Part shown: in pieces, positions 47,290 to 57,933 of the stretch
How the letters are laid out: every line of letters begins with the position of its first letter
Numbering within the stretch: the stretch's first letter is position 1
Source of the DNA: Sympetrum striolatum
Taxonomy: Eukaryota > Arthropoda > Insecta > Odonata > Libellulidae
NCBI GenBank assembly: GCA_947579665.1
Contig: OX388348.1
Span: 13,330,001 to 13,394,000, forward strand
DNA: 64,000 bases
Reading direction: 5' to 3'
Notes under the pieces: generated by a model
What the model was told of the DNA's origin: nothing
The model's input: the letters and a program-made list of their open reading frames with translations, nothing else
Database searches by the model: none
Position numbers and translations under genes: made by a program

Positions 47290-48310
47290 CATTTTGTTCA
47301 CCCCATCCACATTGATTGGTATGTTTCACTTACGTGGAGGTTTTATTCTGATTTTTTTTCTTACTGAGAAGGAAAACTACCTCGCTTCTCATTCAGCATC
47401 GTCCCCTCTCTTGAGCTTTCGATGGTTAATAGTGGAAGAACTTATGTTCAAACTGGCTTCTATATCAAATTGTATACCTTTCCCCACCCTTTACTCACGG
47501 CTGTTACTTATTGCTCATTGTTCTTTCAATCTATCATCCTTACTTTATGCTCCACAACTTCGTTTACATTCAATCAGGTTATACATACATAACTTCTATC
47601 GAATATTGCTTAGTTTTGTAGCCCTGTTTCTCTCCAATATACTCTCATTACTTTTACCGTAACTTCCTTCCCTTGTTATGAAAAACCTAGTTGAAAAACT
47701 TATTTATATTCGCCATATCACATTTTGCATTTTAATATTGTATTTTTATTACTCCTTTCCATCCTGTGAGCCAGGTTTACTCTAGTCCTTCTTCTATTTA
47801 ATTCTTTTACTTCTACAGCAATATTTTCTCTCTCTTGTTCTCCATTGTGGGTTAAAATATGTGGATTACCCATCCCTTACATTCTGTCCTTCTGATTTAC
47901 TTTTTCCTTCATTGCTATCCCATCGCCAATTCAAAGCCATTTTTCCCTTTAACTTCCACAGCTTCCTTTCACTTTCAAATCCTACCTTTCACACCCTCTG
48001 CATATAAACGATTTTTCTCTCTTGTCTCTCTTTCCACCTTTTCATTTCTCCTTCCACTTCCTCCTCTTCCTTTCTCCTTCAGGCCCTTTCTCTCACTCTC
48101 TTCAATTCATTTTCATTCAGTTATTTTATTTATTCCACCGTCCTTTTTCTGTACACAAAACGGTTGTTCTGCAATTCATGAGTGTACGTCGTTCAATTTT
48201 ATACGGCCTCTCTTTGTCTCAACGACATTCGGAGTAAAGTCGTACACCTGTTATATTTTTTTCTCAATCATATTTACCTTCGTACATTTGGTTCAATCCT
48301 GAAATCTACC
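47290..48310. other. 1-kb pyrimidine-rich tract with an R1 fragment
   Basis: The plus strand is dominated by C and T, especially at 47880-48110 (for example TCTCCTTCCACTTCCTCCTC). Open frames of 122 and 147 codons follow from this bias and encode low-complexity serine, leucine and phenylalanine-rich peptides. At 47318-47470 blocks such as GTTTCACTTACGTGG, TTACTGAGAAGGAAAACTAC and CTCGCTTCTCATTCAGC show a decayed R1 copy. Confidence 0.6.
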
Positions 48311-48864
48311 TCATTTTCACCTTCTCATTCCTTGAAATATTATTATTATTTTAATTAGACAGTTCTAGGACCGAGTAGGCCTTTCTTCTACTCGAACTTG
48401 TACGCTATTTACGCACAAGTACTTATAAGATAAAACATATTAGAATGTAGATATATAAATCAAACGGAAAGGATTGGTTAGTGAGAAAAAATCTCCACAA
48501 CTGTAGGTTGATAGAAGAAAAACTACGCTGCGGGAACACAAACACCACTCAAGAAGGGACATGAAAAAATGAGGAAATACAGAGAAATTTAAAATTAACG
48601 AAAAAAATATAATTGTGGAATTTGAAGTATCCATAATAAAACTAATAATGATAAATTAGATAAACAGCAGCTATTTATGAATCACAGTGATATATAAATC
48701 AAGTGATTTACTTGTAGCCGTCATACATTACTGTTTGACTTTGACTGTTGCTTATAGTAAGTAATTATTTTAAACAATGACAACCTGTCTTCGAAATTTT
48801 TAGCACAGATTCCGATTTGGATCTCATCCCCTAGAATTAGCTACCAGAAGCTTTAGAAGGAGGG
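48311..48864. other. AT-rich non-coding DNA, nothing recognised
   Basis: No repeats or convincing frames. Confidence 0.5.
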
Positions 48865-49080
48865 ATAGAGGCCTTCGAAGTGAGATGAAGAATGAAGTAA
48901 TTAGCCTCTGCTATCCTTTCTCAGCTAGAAGGCGGATGAAAAAAGCTTTCGTAACTGCAGCTCAATGATCCTAAAAACAAGGCTATTCATAGAACTCAAT
49001 AAGAAAATGTGAAAATGACCGCCAAATGTCAGGTTCATTCATAACTCAGTGGCTTCCATGTTCCCACATCCATGAACGGA
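48865..49080 (-). repeat. R1 dispersed repeat, diverged inverted copy
   Basis: Plus-strand blocks are GAGATGAAGAATGAAGTAAT, CTATCCTTTCTCAG, and TCATTCATAACTCAGTGGCT followed by TCCATG and TTCCCACATCCATGAACGG. They correspond to the GATGAGGAGTGAGGTAGTTT, CTTTCCTCAC and ACTCATACCTCRGTAGCT blocks of better copies. Confidence 0.65.
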
Positions 49081-49940
49081 GCGGACTACAGAAAATCAAA
49101 GATAAATTCTAAACTGAATACCTATAATGTATTCCATTCATAAAGTTATGGTAGCAGCAACAAAATTACAGCTACCTGCCCTTACAAAATATTCACTAAC
49201 ATTTCATTAGATTCTACAAATTTCTTGGAACATAGAATAAAGCATTACAGCCGAGGTAGTATGTGTATAGTGTGTATATAAACTATGAGCATAATCAAAT
49301 CTTTCCCTAACCTGATAAATGGTCAACAATTTCAGCTTAGCAAGGCTCACATGTATTAATCTCAGTTCTTGAAACGTTTCAAGCTAAAAAATATTGGACT
49401 TTTGTGAGAATTTAGCACAAATTGAGGTTAAAAGTAAATAGCGGATCACATATTTGAATTTATGAACGCTATTCACCAGAGGGTAAGCTTTACTCAGAAC
49501 TTAATATATACTACCGTTTCTCACATTCAAATGCTGACCTCAACTATTACAGCTACCGATAATTGTATCTCTCAACACATATCTTTAATTATTTAACGTA
49601 AATTACATTCGTTGAAACGCGGAAAAGATGAACAAGTACGTATATACCACTTACTCCATCATATGACATATACTTCTGCTTAATCTTACAAGGTTTTGCA
49701 CTTATTAAGATGGCTTTAATATTCATAGACTAGATATAACAGAACATACAGATCTCTCAAGATCTTGGGTCAATATACCGTTGCAAGAAAATAGTTGCGT
49801 ATAAGTTGTACCGTTTAGAAATTAATATCTCTACTTCCTTAATAGATAGATTCGCGATATGTATTCATATTTTAGCCGTATACATTATTTTTACAACAAC
49901 TTGAAAGATCTGGATGTCTCTTCTTAAGATAATGACAACT
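49081..49940. other. AT-rich non-coding DNA, possibly a decayed satellite unit at the end
   Basis: Nothing was recognised through 49880. The last 60 bp (GATGTCTCTTCTTAAGATAA, then TGACAACT) resembles the end of the 159-bp satellite unit that follows. A third, older unit may therefore lie upstream. Confidence 0.45.
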
Positions 49941-50450
49941 GGCTGTGGTAGTTTTAAGCATTGATCCATTAACTCAAGAGATTACATGCATTCATATGTT
50001 TAATTCGATTCAATGGGTTAATATACTTCATAGCGCATAACTCAAGTCTAATTATCACAAGTACTATGGCGTGCTGTCTTATTTAGAAATATAACACATG
50101 GCTGTGGTAGATTTTCACATTTATCCTTTTACTGTAGAGTTAACATGTAATTTTATCCTTAATTCGGTCCATAATTCCCTTCCCTTCTTTGTGGGTGTTT
50201 TCCTGCAGCGGATAATTTGTTTCCTAAGAATCTTTTAGGTTTTTTACATCCACAATTCTTCTAATCTTCTTCTAATACTATTCTCTTTAATTTAATTATT
50301 CTACAATTAATGACGAGGGGTTGAATGGAATGAGAGATTTTAGTCTTAATCTTTCCCAAATAAAGACTATGATTATCTTTATTATTAATGGCTTAACACA
50401 TGTCATAGCGCATTACTTAAGTCCAACAATCACAAGTACTATGCTGCACA
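49941..50450 (+). repeat. 159-bp satellite dimer, second unit interrupted
   Basis: Unit 1 starts GGCTGTGGTAGTTTTAAGCA at 49941, and unit 2 starts GGCTGTGGTAGATTTTCACA at 50100. Shared later blocks are TTAATTCGRTYCA, a GGCTTAACA/GGGTTAATA block, CATAGCGCATAACTCAAGTC and ATCACAAGTACTATG. In unit 2 the first half ends near 50171 and the second half starts near 50386. The 214-bp gap between them is filled by a family S insert. Confidence 0.82.
50172..50385 (+). mobile_element. Family S retroelement-like insert, copy 2
   Basis: It shares CCCTTCTTTGTGGGTG-like, GTTTTCCTGCAG, TTTCCTAAG, TTTTAGGTTTTTTA, TTCTTCTAAT, GACGAGGGGTT and AAATAAAG blocks with 11825-12015. The end (AATAAAGACTATGATTATCT, then TTATTATT) resembles the 3' end at 12000-12015. 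It lies inside a satellite unit, which fixes its borders to within a few bases. Confidence 0.75.
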
Positions 50451-50499
50451 AACTTCAATACTCCAAACTTTAATTACACAGAAAATCGCACTTTCCCCG

Positions 50500-51130
50500 T
50501 TCCTATGGCGATTAAACTAAGACGACTCCATACGTCAGCGGCCCGCTGCCCTTGACGACAACTCCCGCCGTTCCCACTCGAGAGACTTATCTATCAAGCT
50601 ATCCATTTTGATGTTCTATTTCCTCTTCTTATCTACCTCCATCTCTTTCATTTGCCCCTTCTCCTACGGGAGGTATCCCACCCCACCGCTTCCCAACCCA
50701 CCCAAGGGCCTCGCCCTCACTTTCCCGCGTCTCCCCTCTCCCATGTCCTCCACATGATCACGCAATTTCCGTTTTTCTTTCCCTCCTACTTAACCCTCAA
50801 GTAAACGATCAAGGTCAGCCTTTAAAAATAACGATTCCATGGATGCAGATTTCGCAGCGCCATCCATTGGCAGTGCACCAAAGTACTCTCTCTCGGTACT
50901 TGTCTACGTGGATATAGCGATATATCTGCGGATTGTGCTCTTTTCCTTTAAGGGGGCTTCCTTCGCTATTTTATTTTTTTAGCTCTTTCTCTTGCGCGTG
51001 GCTCTCTCTCTCTCCAGCTCCCTCCCGTGGTGCGAGCGGGAACTAATCGCATTAAGAGGGCTCGATTCACGCGAATGCGGCATCGACTCGATTTACGGAA
51101 CGCTCTCCATTGTGACTGTTCGATATACGA
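50500..51130. other. GC-balanced, repeat-poor patch
   Basis: GC content and CG frequency are well above background. CTCTCTCTCTCTCC and a C-rich run (50650-50750) are present. A GTACTCTCTCTCGGTACTTG hairpin-like segment lies near 50884. No long frame is open. This is a candidate promoter, untranslated exon or enhancer, but no single signal decides. Confidence 0.45.
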
Positions 51131-51346
51131 GCTTCGACTGAGAAGAAATTAAAAAAAAATTATTTTCCAACTCCTCGCAAACAACCATTTATTTTACATT
51201 AACTAAGGATGCTATCCACTCTACTGCAGCCGCTTTCAACCGCAACCTTTCGCAAATGAGATTATCCATGTTGGATGAGGAGTTAGTTAATTATCTCTGC
51301 ATGTTACATGTATAAATACATGCAACGCTCAGGATTTTAAATTTTA
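51131..51346. other. Non-coding DNA, possible short R1 remnant
   Basis: CATGTTGGATGAGGAGTTAG at 51268-51287 resembles the GGATGAGGAGTGAGGTAG block of R1, but no further blocks follow. Confidence 0.35.
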
Positions 51347-51467
51347 TTAACAAACGAAAATGAAAGGGCACTTCTCCTACAGAGAGTTTATTATAAATTA
51401 CCGGTTTCGATGAATGATCAATAAATATTCTGTAGGAGAAGTACTCTTATTTTCGTTTGTTGTTAAC
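51347..51467. mobile_element. Foldback element with CGAAACCGGT cassette
   Basis: Left arm TTAACAAACGAAAATGAAAG, then GGCACTTCTCCTACAGA, is the reverse complement (a few mismatches) of TCTGTAGGAGAAGTACTCTT, then ATTTTCGTTTGTTGTTAAC, at 51429-51467. Arms are about 38 bp. Between them the minus strand carries ATCGAAACCGGTAATTTATA at about 51393-51412. This is the cassette seen at 3469, 4536 and 25652. Confidence 0.88.
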
Positions 51468-52184
51468 GTTGACTTCTACAACATCAAGGCCGCGTCAGTT
51501 AAATTAATTTTTAATATCATTCATCTCCAGTTAAATATAACCTGTGGTAAATTCAAATATACCGCTGAACTAAATTCGGTGTAGTAAACTCATCAATATG
51601 AAATGTCTATAAATGTGGTATATCTGTAAAAGAAAATTTAGTAGAATATATATTTATAATATAAAAAAAACAACATTATTGTGAAGAGATTTGTCTATTT
51701 TATATAGTATTAATGTAGATATATGTTACGTTTAAAAACGTTCGCATGTGTACAACATATTAAGTGTAAACAATTTTGGAATGTATTAGTACTGTAATAA
51801 TTATTTATTTACTCAATGATATATCGGTTGTTGATTGAAGATGCTATTTGATACCAGTCAACTTGATCCAACGATCAATAAAATTAACAAATAAATAACC
51901 CGTCTTTGTCACGCAAAATCAATAACTATTTGTTTTTCGGTATATTTTTTCACTCGGAGGTAGGTTTGAAATTCCTTTCCTTCATCAAATATTTGGAGAT
52001 AAAATGAGGATTACGTGGTAAGATGAGTGGTGAGGAATGTCAATCAATTGGACAAAATCAGCCTAAAAGTTCTCGTATGTGCATGAGCAGTGACCGATAT
52101 GAATTCCATTGATCAAAATCATTCATATCTCAGCAGCTATCGTATTACCACTCCCACGAGAAGACTGAGAAAAAAGTATTTGAA
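51468..52184. other. AT-rich non-coding DNA, nothing recognised
   Basis: No features beyond background. Confidence 0.5.
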
Positions 52185-52555
52185 ACATACTTTTTCCATT
52201 CTAGCCCACTGTGCGGCGCCATGTGTGTTAGAATAAATGCTAACTAAAAGGCAATGAAAGCTTGGGAGGTTAAAATGCGAAATTTAGTCGCAAAAACATA
52301 AGTTATCAGTAAAAAAAAATCGAAAAAAATAATTCCCTAAGCGGAAAATCTCGAGATCTCAATGGTAATGCACGCGTATGGCGTGGTTGCCTAACTTCGG
52401 TTTTCCGTCGCTGATTTTTCATTAAAAAGGCCCATTGAATTGAACGGTCGTATAATTGTCAATTATTTTTAAGCATAGAATGTGCCTTGAAAGTTTCGTT
52501 CGAATACGTTTCCCACAAACCTGGTGTTACCCTTGTCAGTCCGAATACGAAATAC
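52185..52555 (+). repeat. Family H dispersed repeat, copy 1
   Basis: This 370-bp stretch aligns along its length with the reverse complement of 55595-55970. Shared blocks are ATTCTAGCCCACTGTGCG, GTGTTAGAATAAATGCTAAC, a GGAAAATCTC...TCTC block, ATGGTAATGCA, GGTTGCCTAACT, TTTTTCAT, AGGCCCATTG, AATTATTTTTAAG and AGAATGTGCC. The overall match is roughly 65-70 percent by eye. No reading frame survives in either copy. Confidence 0.85.
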
Positions 52556-53339
52556 TATGAAATGTGACAGTATTATAATTTAGTATTCATCGATCAGGAG
52601 GCCTCACCTGCCAACCTCGTAATGCGAATTGGTGCAATTGTCTCAACAAACCGAGTGAAATCGGGTTTCCAAATGCGGAATATCAAGAATAGGTCACGAA
52701 TGAAGTCCGTGTGTCGAGATACCAATATATATGTGCAATTTCAACGCTGATTATTCGATTAGCAAATTTCATATTAAAATGCCAATACGCTCAACTGTAA
52801 ATATGCGGACTTTTTGCCCAAGTAATGTAATTAAATCGAAGAAATTGCCTCGGTAGGGAAATTAATTCCGATAATTGATTAACTTTTAGACTAAATTGAC
52901 AATTTATCCGTTATATAAACAAGTAAAACCAATTTGCTTTGAGGTCAGCCACTGCAGTCCAATTTCGCTCTATTTGCGACGCATGGAAGATAATTCAGAA
53001 TGTCAAGGGTATTAATTAAAATGATGCAAATTATATCGATTTGAGCATAAATAATTTCACTAAAGTGTTATCCATGTTCTTAAGTTGATTCAGTCAGAGC
53101 GGGAAGATTTTTAATGATATGGTGTTTTCCTGGTGTAGACGATGCAGGAAGTTTTATATTGGTGGATTTTACCGAGAAATATTTGCTGGATGGTTGATAT
53201 AAGCATTTTATGGAATAAAATTCGCAGTAAATCGCGGCATGATTCTTGGAACTGCATATTATTGAGGTAATTAAAGTAGATGTAGTAAAGTTGTCAAAAT
53301 TTCCTTTTGACGATTATTGAAAAACTTTTTCATCCTTCC
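52556..53339. other. AT-rich non-coding DNA, nothing recognised
   Basis: No shared repeats or frames. Confidence 0.5.
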
Positions 53340-53785
53340 TATAAAATCTGCGAGCGATGTTAGTTAGCATAACTTGAGTAACCATAAGTAGTAAGAGATC
53401 CTGCCGATAAGTGTTGTATTCGGGGTTTAGAAAAGGTACAAAGAAAGGGGGTTCGGCTTGTAAAGAATTGCTACGATAAAGCAGTGAGAGATACTCAGAT
53501 GATAAAGGACGAGGGATGGGAATCATTAGGAGATAGAAGTCTAATTCAAAGGATAAATTTACCAACTCAACTAAGTTCAGAGAAATTACGTTCTCAGAAG
53601 ATGTAACAGAAATAATGCGACCTCTCTGTTACATAGGCAGTTCTGATACTACGAGTAATACGAGAGAAATAGATGCTGGAGCGAATTGCTTCAAGAATTA
53701 ATGTTTTCCGCGAACGATACGCGATTTTCTGCCCCTGCCACACGCCGAAAAGCGGCTTGGAGGGACATAAAATAGACATAAACAA
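53340..53785 (+). repeat. Family G dispersed repeat, copy 2, longest
   Basis: The part from 53575 on matches 42150-42425 (TACGTTCTCAGAAGATGT, AATAATGCGACCTCTCTG, ATACGAGAGAAATAGATGCT, CGCGAACGATACGCGA). The segment TGCCCCTGCCACACGCCGAA, then AAGCGGCTT, at 53730-53758 matches the minus strand at 62295-62340 and 57505-57560. Minus-strand frames here (83 and 67 codons) are part of the repeat and not genes. Confidence 0.72.
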
Positions 53786-54039
53786 TGAAATGATCATATC
53801 ATGATACTAGGATATTCTCTTTCATATAAATTCATATAGCTCATTGTGCATTAACAGATGTCTTTAATTTTAAAACTACATTATTTCCTGGAAAAATAAT
53901 CTTCGTGAAAAGTGAGCATAAATCTACCAAGAAATTTCAAGCTGCACATAAACAGACAGAGAGGATTTTGTGAGTTGAAACAGATTATGTTTTTAAAAAA
54001 TCTTGGAAGAAAATATAGTTTTACCCCTTCAAAAACGTC
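53786..54039. other. AT-rich non-coding DNA, nothing recognised
   Basis: No features seen. Confidence 0.5.
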
Positions 54040-54560
54040 CTAATCTGAGAGTAGATGTTTTAAAAATCGCGTTTGCGAGGGGACGAACGAGCCATCGTCA
54101 AAAAATCTACAAAAGACTTCAAAAATTTTAAGTGAGATTAAAATCATAACCCGCGCTTCAACCCTTTATAAGTTCCTGGACGGAATTCGTCACGGAAACA
54201 CTAATGCCCTCGCTTTTTTTGGGGTGATACAGCGGTCGGACGTGAGAGCGAGACGGACGGAAATGCACGCGGGAAACAGGGATTTAATTATTATAGATCA
54301 TTCGATTTGAATGCGCCCGGATATCGATTTGAATACGCAAATTACCGGCGCATAGAAATATGAGGAAAATTCGGGAAAAAATGGAGTCGGACCACTGGTG
54401 TTTTGCAAATTGATGACGTCTCGTCGCCGAATGATATTTAATGCGGGAATAATTTCCATAGATTTACTCCTCGGTGACCAAAATAGGTAAATTGAATTTT
54501 CGGATTCCAGGACCTCTTGAGCGTGCAGAAAATCTGCTTCGAAAATGTTTGGCGGAGTCT
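54040..54560. other. GC-balanced, CpG-containing, repeat-poor patch
   Basis: CG dinucleotides are dense between 54180 and 54450 and no block is shared with other parts of the window. No open frame of note. It is a candidate conserved non-coding element. Confidence 0.42.
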
Positions 54561-55594
54561 AATTAAATTATCTGGAATTCTTATTAAGCTTAATCATGAA
54601 TAAATGGGTTACTCTACTATTGTTACATCATGCATCGTTGTTTTGAATGCATAAAGAGTGAAGTAAGTTAATAAGAAACGAAAGAACTGGTATCGAGAAG
54701 GGAATATTGAGGTACGTAAACCTAACGAAGGTGTATGTTTTTTAGTTTAGGATGGAGAAAAAATTCTTTTATTAGTTTATCAATTTACTAAAATGATTTG
54801 AAATATACAGAATTGATGATGTTAGATAAAGGATTTACTGTGATTCTTCATAATATAAAGCTATGGAAATGCATTAATAGAATCATGGTTATTCACTTAA
54901 ATAGCATTTTTGCTCAAATTCGAAAGATACGTCACGCATAAGGAGCATCATTATTTTTTATAGCTATTGGGGACTAATACTGAAGGCATACAGATCAAAC
55001 CATCGACCAAACTGAGTGTTTTAGAGATTATATCTCAAATTATTGAAGATAATTCTTCCATAAACACATCCAACAAAACTACTTCTACATTTATGTAAAT
55101 CCAGGGTCTCCTGAGATAATAGAAAAACTGAATAAAAATTCATTAATGAAACGGAATTCGGATATTTGAAATACTTAATGCAATAATTACTTCAGGTTAG
55201 TTATTCCCCTATCATCCTATATCATTAATATTTTCCAATTTTTCTTCAATCTACATTACCAAGTTAACAACATTGAACTCTATCACTTTATCCTAATTAT
55301 TTTTTCCATCTCTGATAAGAAAGAAATTTTGCAAGGTTCGCTGAATATGTAGGCTATTATTAATAATTTATTTTAACGTAAAGAGTAGAGTAAAATATAC
55401 CTTTCATTTTATTTTTTTCACCGTCTATCAAATTGCTCACACATTATGAAATCAACTGAAATGTATCGTTTATTTTGATCTCTCTTAACCGAATATAATG
55501 AAAAGTTCATTTAGTAAACTCAATATGTTTAGGGCAGAAAAGAGGCCATTTTGTCCTCGACGCAAGAGTAAAATAGTGATAACAATAATGTTAG
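54561..55594. other. AT-rich non-coding DNA, nothing recognised
   Basis: No shared repeats or frames. Confidence 0.5.
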
Positions 55595-55970
55595 TTACTT
55601 ATAATATGCTAACAGGGAAACACCATATTTGAGGGAAACGGATTCAAATGAAATTTTTAGGGCACATTCTGTACTTAAAAATAATGGACACGTGTCCGAC
55701 CCTTAAACCCAATGGGCCTTTGTTTATGAAAAATTAGTAACTGAAAATCGGAGTTAGGCAACCTCGCCTTAAACATGCATTACCATGCAGATCTAGAGAT
55801 TGATTTTCCACTTAGTAGATTATGTTCTCCCATTTCTTTGCTTATAACTTATCTTTTTGCATTTAAATTGTATCTTCATTGCCTTCATAGCATTTTTTAC
55901 ATTTTAGTTAGCATTTATTCTAACACAAACAACGACGCACTGTGGGCTAGAATCGTAAAAAGCTGAAAAA
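55595..55970 (-). repeat. Family H dispersed repeat, copy 2, inverted
   Basis: This is the reverse-orientation partner of 52185-52555. On the plus strand it shows GGGCACATTCTGTACTTAAA, AATGGGCCTTTG, AGTTAGGCAACCTCGCC, TGCATTACCAT, GTTAGCATTTATTCTAACAC and CACTGTGGGCTAGAATC. The 63-codon frame 55775-55966 lies within it and has no recognisable content. Confidence 0.85.
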
Positions 55971-57253
55971 ATTGAAAAGTGTTTTTTTTTAGTGTGGTAA
56001 GATTAATGTAGACTGTGGTTTTATAACACTGTGAATAAATTTTCACAACCTATTACCAACCATTGGTTAAAACGTTATTCTTCTCATTTAATCCCCCTAC
56101 GGGCGTAGATTCAATTATCACGCATGTTTTATAATGAGGATAATTGTTATACAACGGTGACAAAAACGGGACGGAATTAACATTCTAAAACATAATGATT
56201 CTCCTCATAGTTCGTGGATGCATGCATGCATGAGATATCCCTAGAATGAGGGTCACCCATACATTAAGGGAGAAAGGGTTCGCTCCTCAAATTCTGTGAC
56301 AATTCTGACGAAAAAGGATTGCCACAAAAATCAATTTATCCCCCGACATAATTTATCGACGCGATTCAGTCAAACAAGTTTCATTTAAAAGTTTAATTTT
56401 CCGCTTTGGCAGCTCTCATTGACCGATTCCTTCCCATTTTATTTGCATTCCTGCCTGGGGAATGAACGTCTAATACGAAAAGTTGGGATTGAAAAGTTTG
56501 GAGGATATATTGGTGTTAACTGTCCGCAGAAATTTATTATATTTATACTTCCGATAGACCATTTTGGATCACAATAGCCTTATGAAGCCCCGAATTAACC
56601 TACAGAGCTTCATATGTGTTGAAATTGAATCGCAGTTAATTGTATGGTGATAGATAATTAATTGTTTTAAAAGAATTCCGAGATTAGGCATTTATAATTA
56701 CGGAGGTTAAGGTCACCGGAGAAAGTATTTGAAAAATATTCATTATCAAGATAAAAAACAGAGCTAATTTACTCAATTATAAATTTATTTATTTTTTAGT
56801 TTTACTGACATCTCTAATCTATGTTGCCGATCAACATCGTTAGGAGAAAATGTTATTACTCAACAACGTAACCTAGATTAAAATCTCTTGAATATGATGA
56901 AGATAAGCGATTGATTGGCGGCGATGTGTCAAAGACTCCATTTATCGCACTATACCGGAGAGTTATATAGAGCAATGTAAATTATATAAAATCTTCACTA
57001 ATGAGGACACGGGATTGAAAATAACCCTCTTACAAGGATTTTTTGTAGAACGTTTGATTTGATGTTTCAAATTTTATGTCTTTGATAGATTTTTACTTAG
57101 TCGAGCTAACCTTCTCCATCGTGCTATTATCCGGGTCTTTCGGAAGTTTGGTCGTTGGACATCTTCGATGTTCCGCGTGTACGGAGGGCAATGCCATTCT
57201 TCGATGGACCTTCCAACACATATTCACACCATCATAGCCCTTGGAAATGTGCT
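55971..57253. other. Mixed non-coding DNA, nothing recognised
   Basis: A short GCAT run (GATGCATGCATGCATGAG) lies near 56217-56234. No frames or shared repeats. Confidence 0.5.
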
Positions 57254-57325
57254 GTCGTGGTAGCTTAGTGATTACAACAACCGACCGGCAATTGGTAGAC
57301 CCGGGTTCGATCCCCGGCTACGGCA
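57254..57325 (+). tRNA. tRNA-like sequence, GGC (Ala-type) anticodon, likely pseudogene or SINE head
   Basis: The sequence fits a tRNA frame. The acceptor GTCGTGG pairs with CTACGGC (7 pairs, two of them G-U). TA follows at positions 8-9. The anticodon stem ACCGA/TTGGT encloses the loop CCGGCAA. The variable region is AGAC, and the T arm is CCGGG-TTCGATC-CCCGG. The internal promoter boxes are good: TAGCTTAGTGATTA (A) and GGTTCGATCCC (B). Oddities are C instead of the near-universal U at position 33 and a D stem (GCTT/CAAC) that barely pairs. No CCA or T-run terminator is directly next to it, though TTTTT lies a few bases downstream (57330). A degenerate gene or the head of a SINE is more likely than a working tRNA. 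Confidence 0.6.
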
Positions 57326-57499
57326 GACTTTTTCTCCTTCATTTCCATCGCGTAAGCTAACCTTGATTAAGTTTAAAAGCTCTTATGTATGATAGATTCG
57401 ATGGAAGAAACTTCAAAGAAATCGTCTCTTAGATTAGTTGGTAGCAGGAGTTAGTCAAGTAGTTATTTACTCGAGTTAATTTTTAATTAGATATTTTTT

Positions 57500-57570
57500 T
57501 AGATTTAGATATTTACGCCGCGAGCCGCCAGAGGCGTGTGGCAGGGGGTGCAGGTAATTTTGCGTTGTTG
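57500..57570 (-). repeat. Family G fragment
   Basis: The plus strand reads GCCGCCAGAGGCGTGTGGCA, then GGGGGTGCAGG. This corresponds to the reverse complement of the CCTGCCACACGCCGAAAAGC segment of the copy at 53730-53758. Confidence 0.5.
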
Positions 57571-57933
57571 CACCTTGTCATTTAAGCGGTAATTCTGTTG
57601 GAAACCAGCTGAAACGTAATTGAACCACAAGAAGAATTGGTTTATATTAAATACAGCGTTTTTCTCTTTTGTCTCCAATTACTTGATATGAATTCATGCG
57701 TTAACGCGAAACTGTAAGACGAAGCGGCTTCTATAATGGCATCTCAAGAAATATGAATATAAAAATTCTTTCTTTGAAAAGATAAGATAAATTTTTAATG
57801 ATTTCATAATTATTTTATGAACTGCTGAGGTTACGTGGTTAAAATTTTGGAGGCACAGATCAGTTTATGATTCTTTTCGGAATTAGAGACTTAAATATGG
57901 TTCTCGAAGTTGCAGGTTGCGTCAGTAAGGAGT
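57571..57933. other. Non-coding DNA, nothing recognised
   Basis: No features beyond background. Confidence 0.45.
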
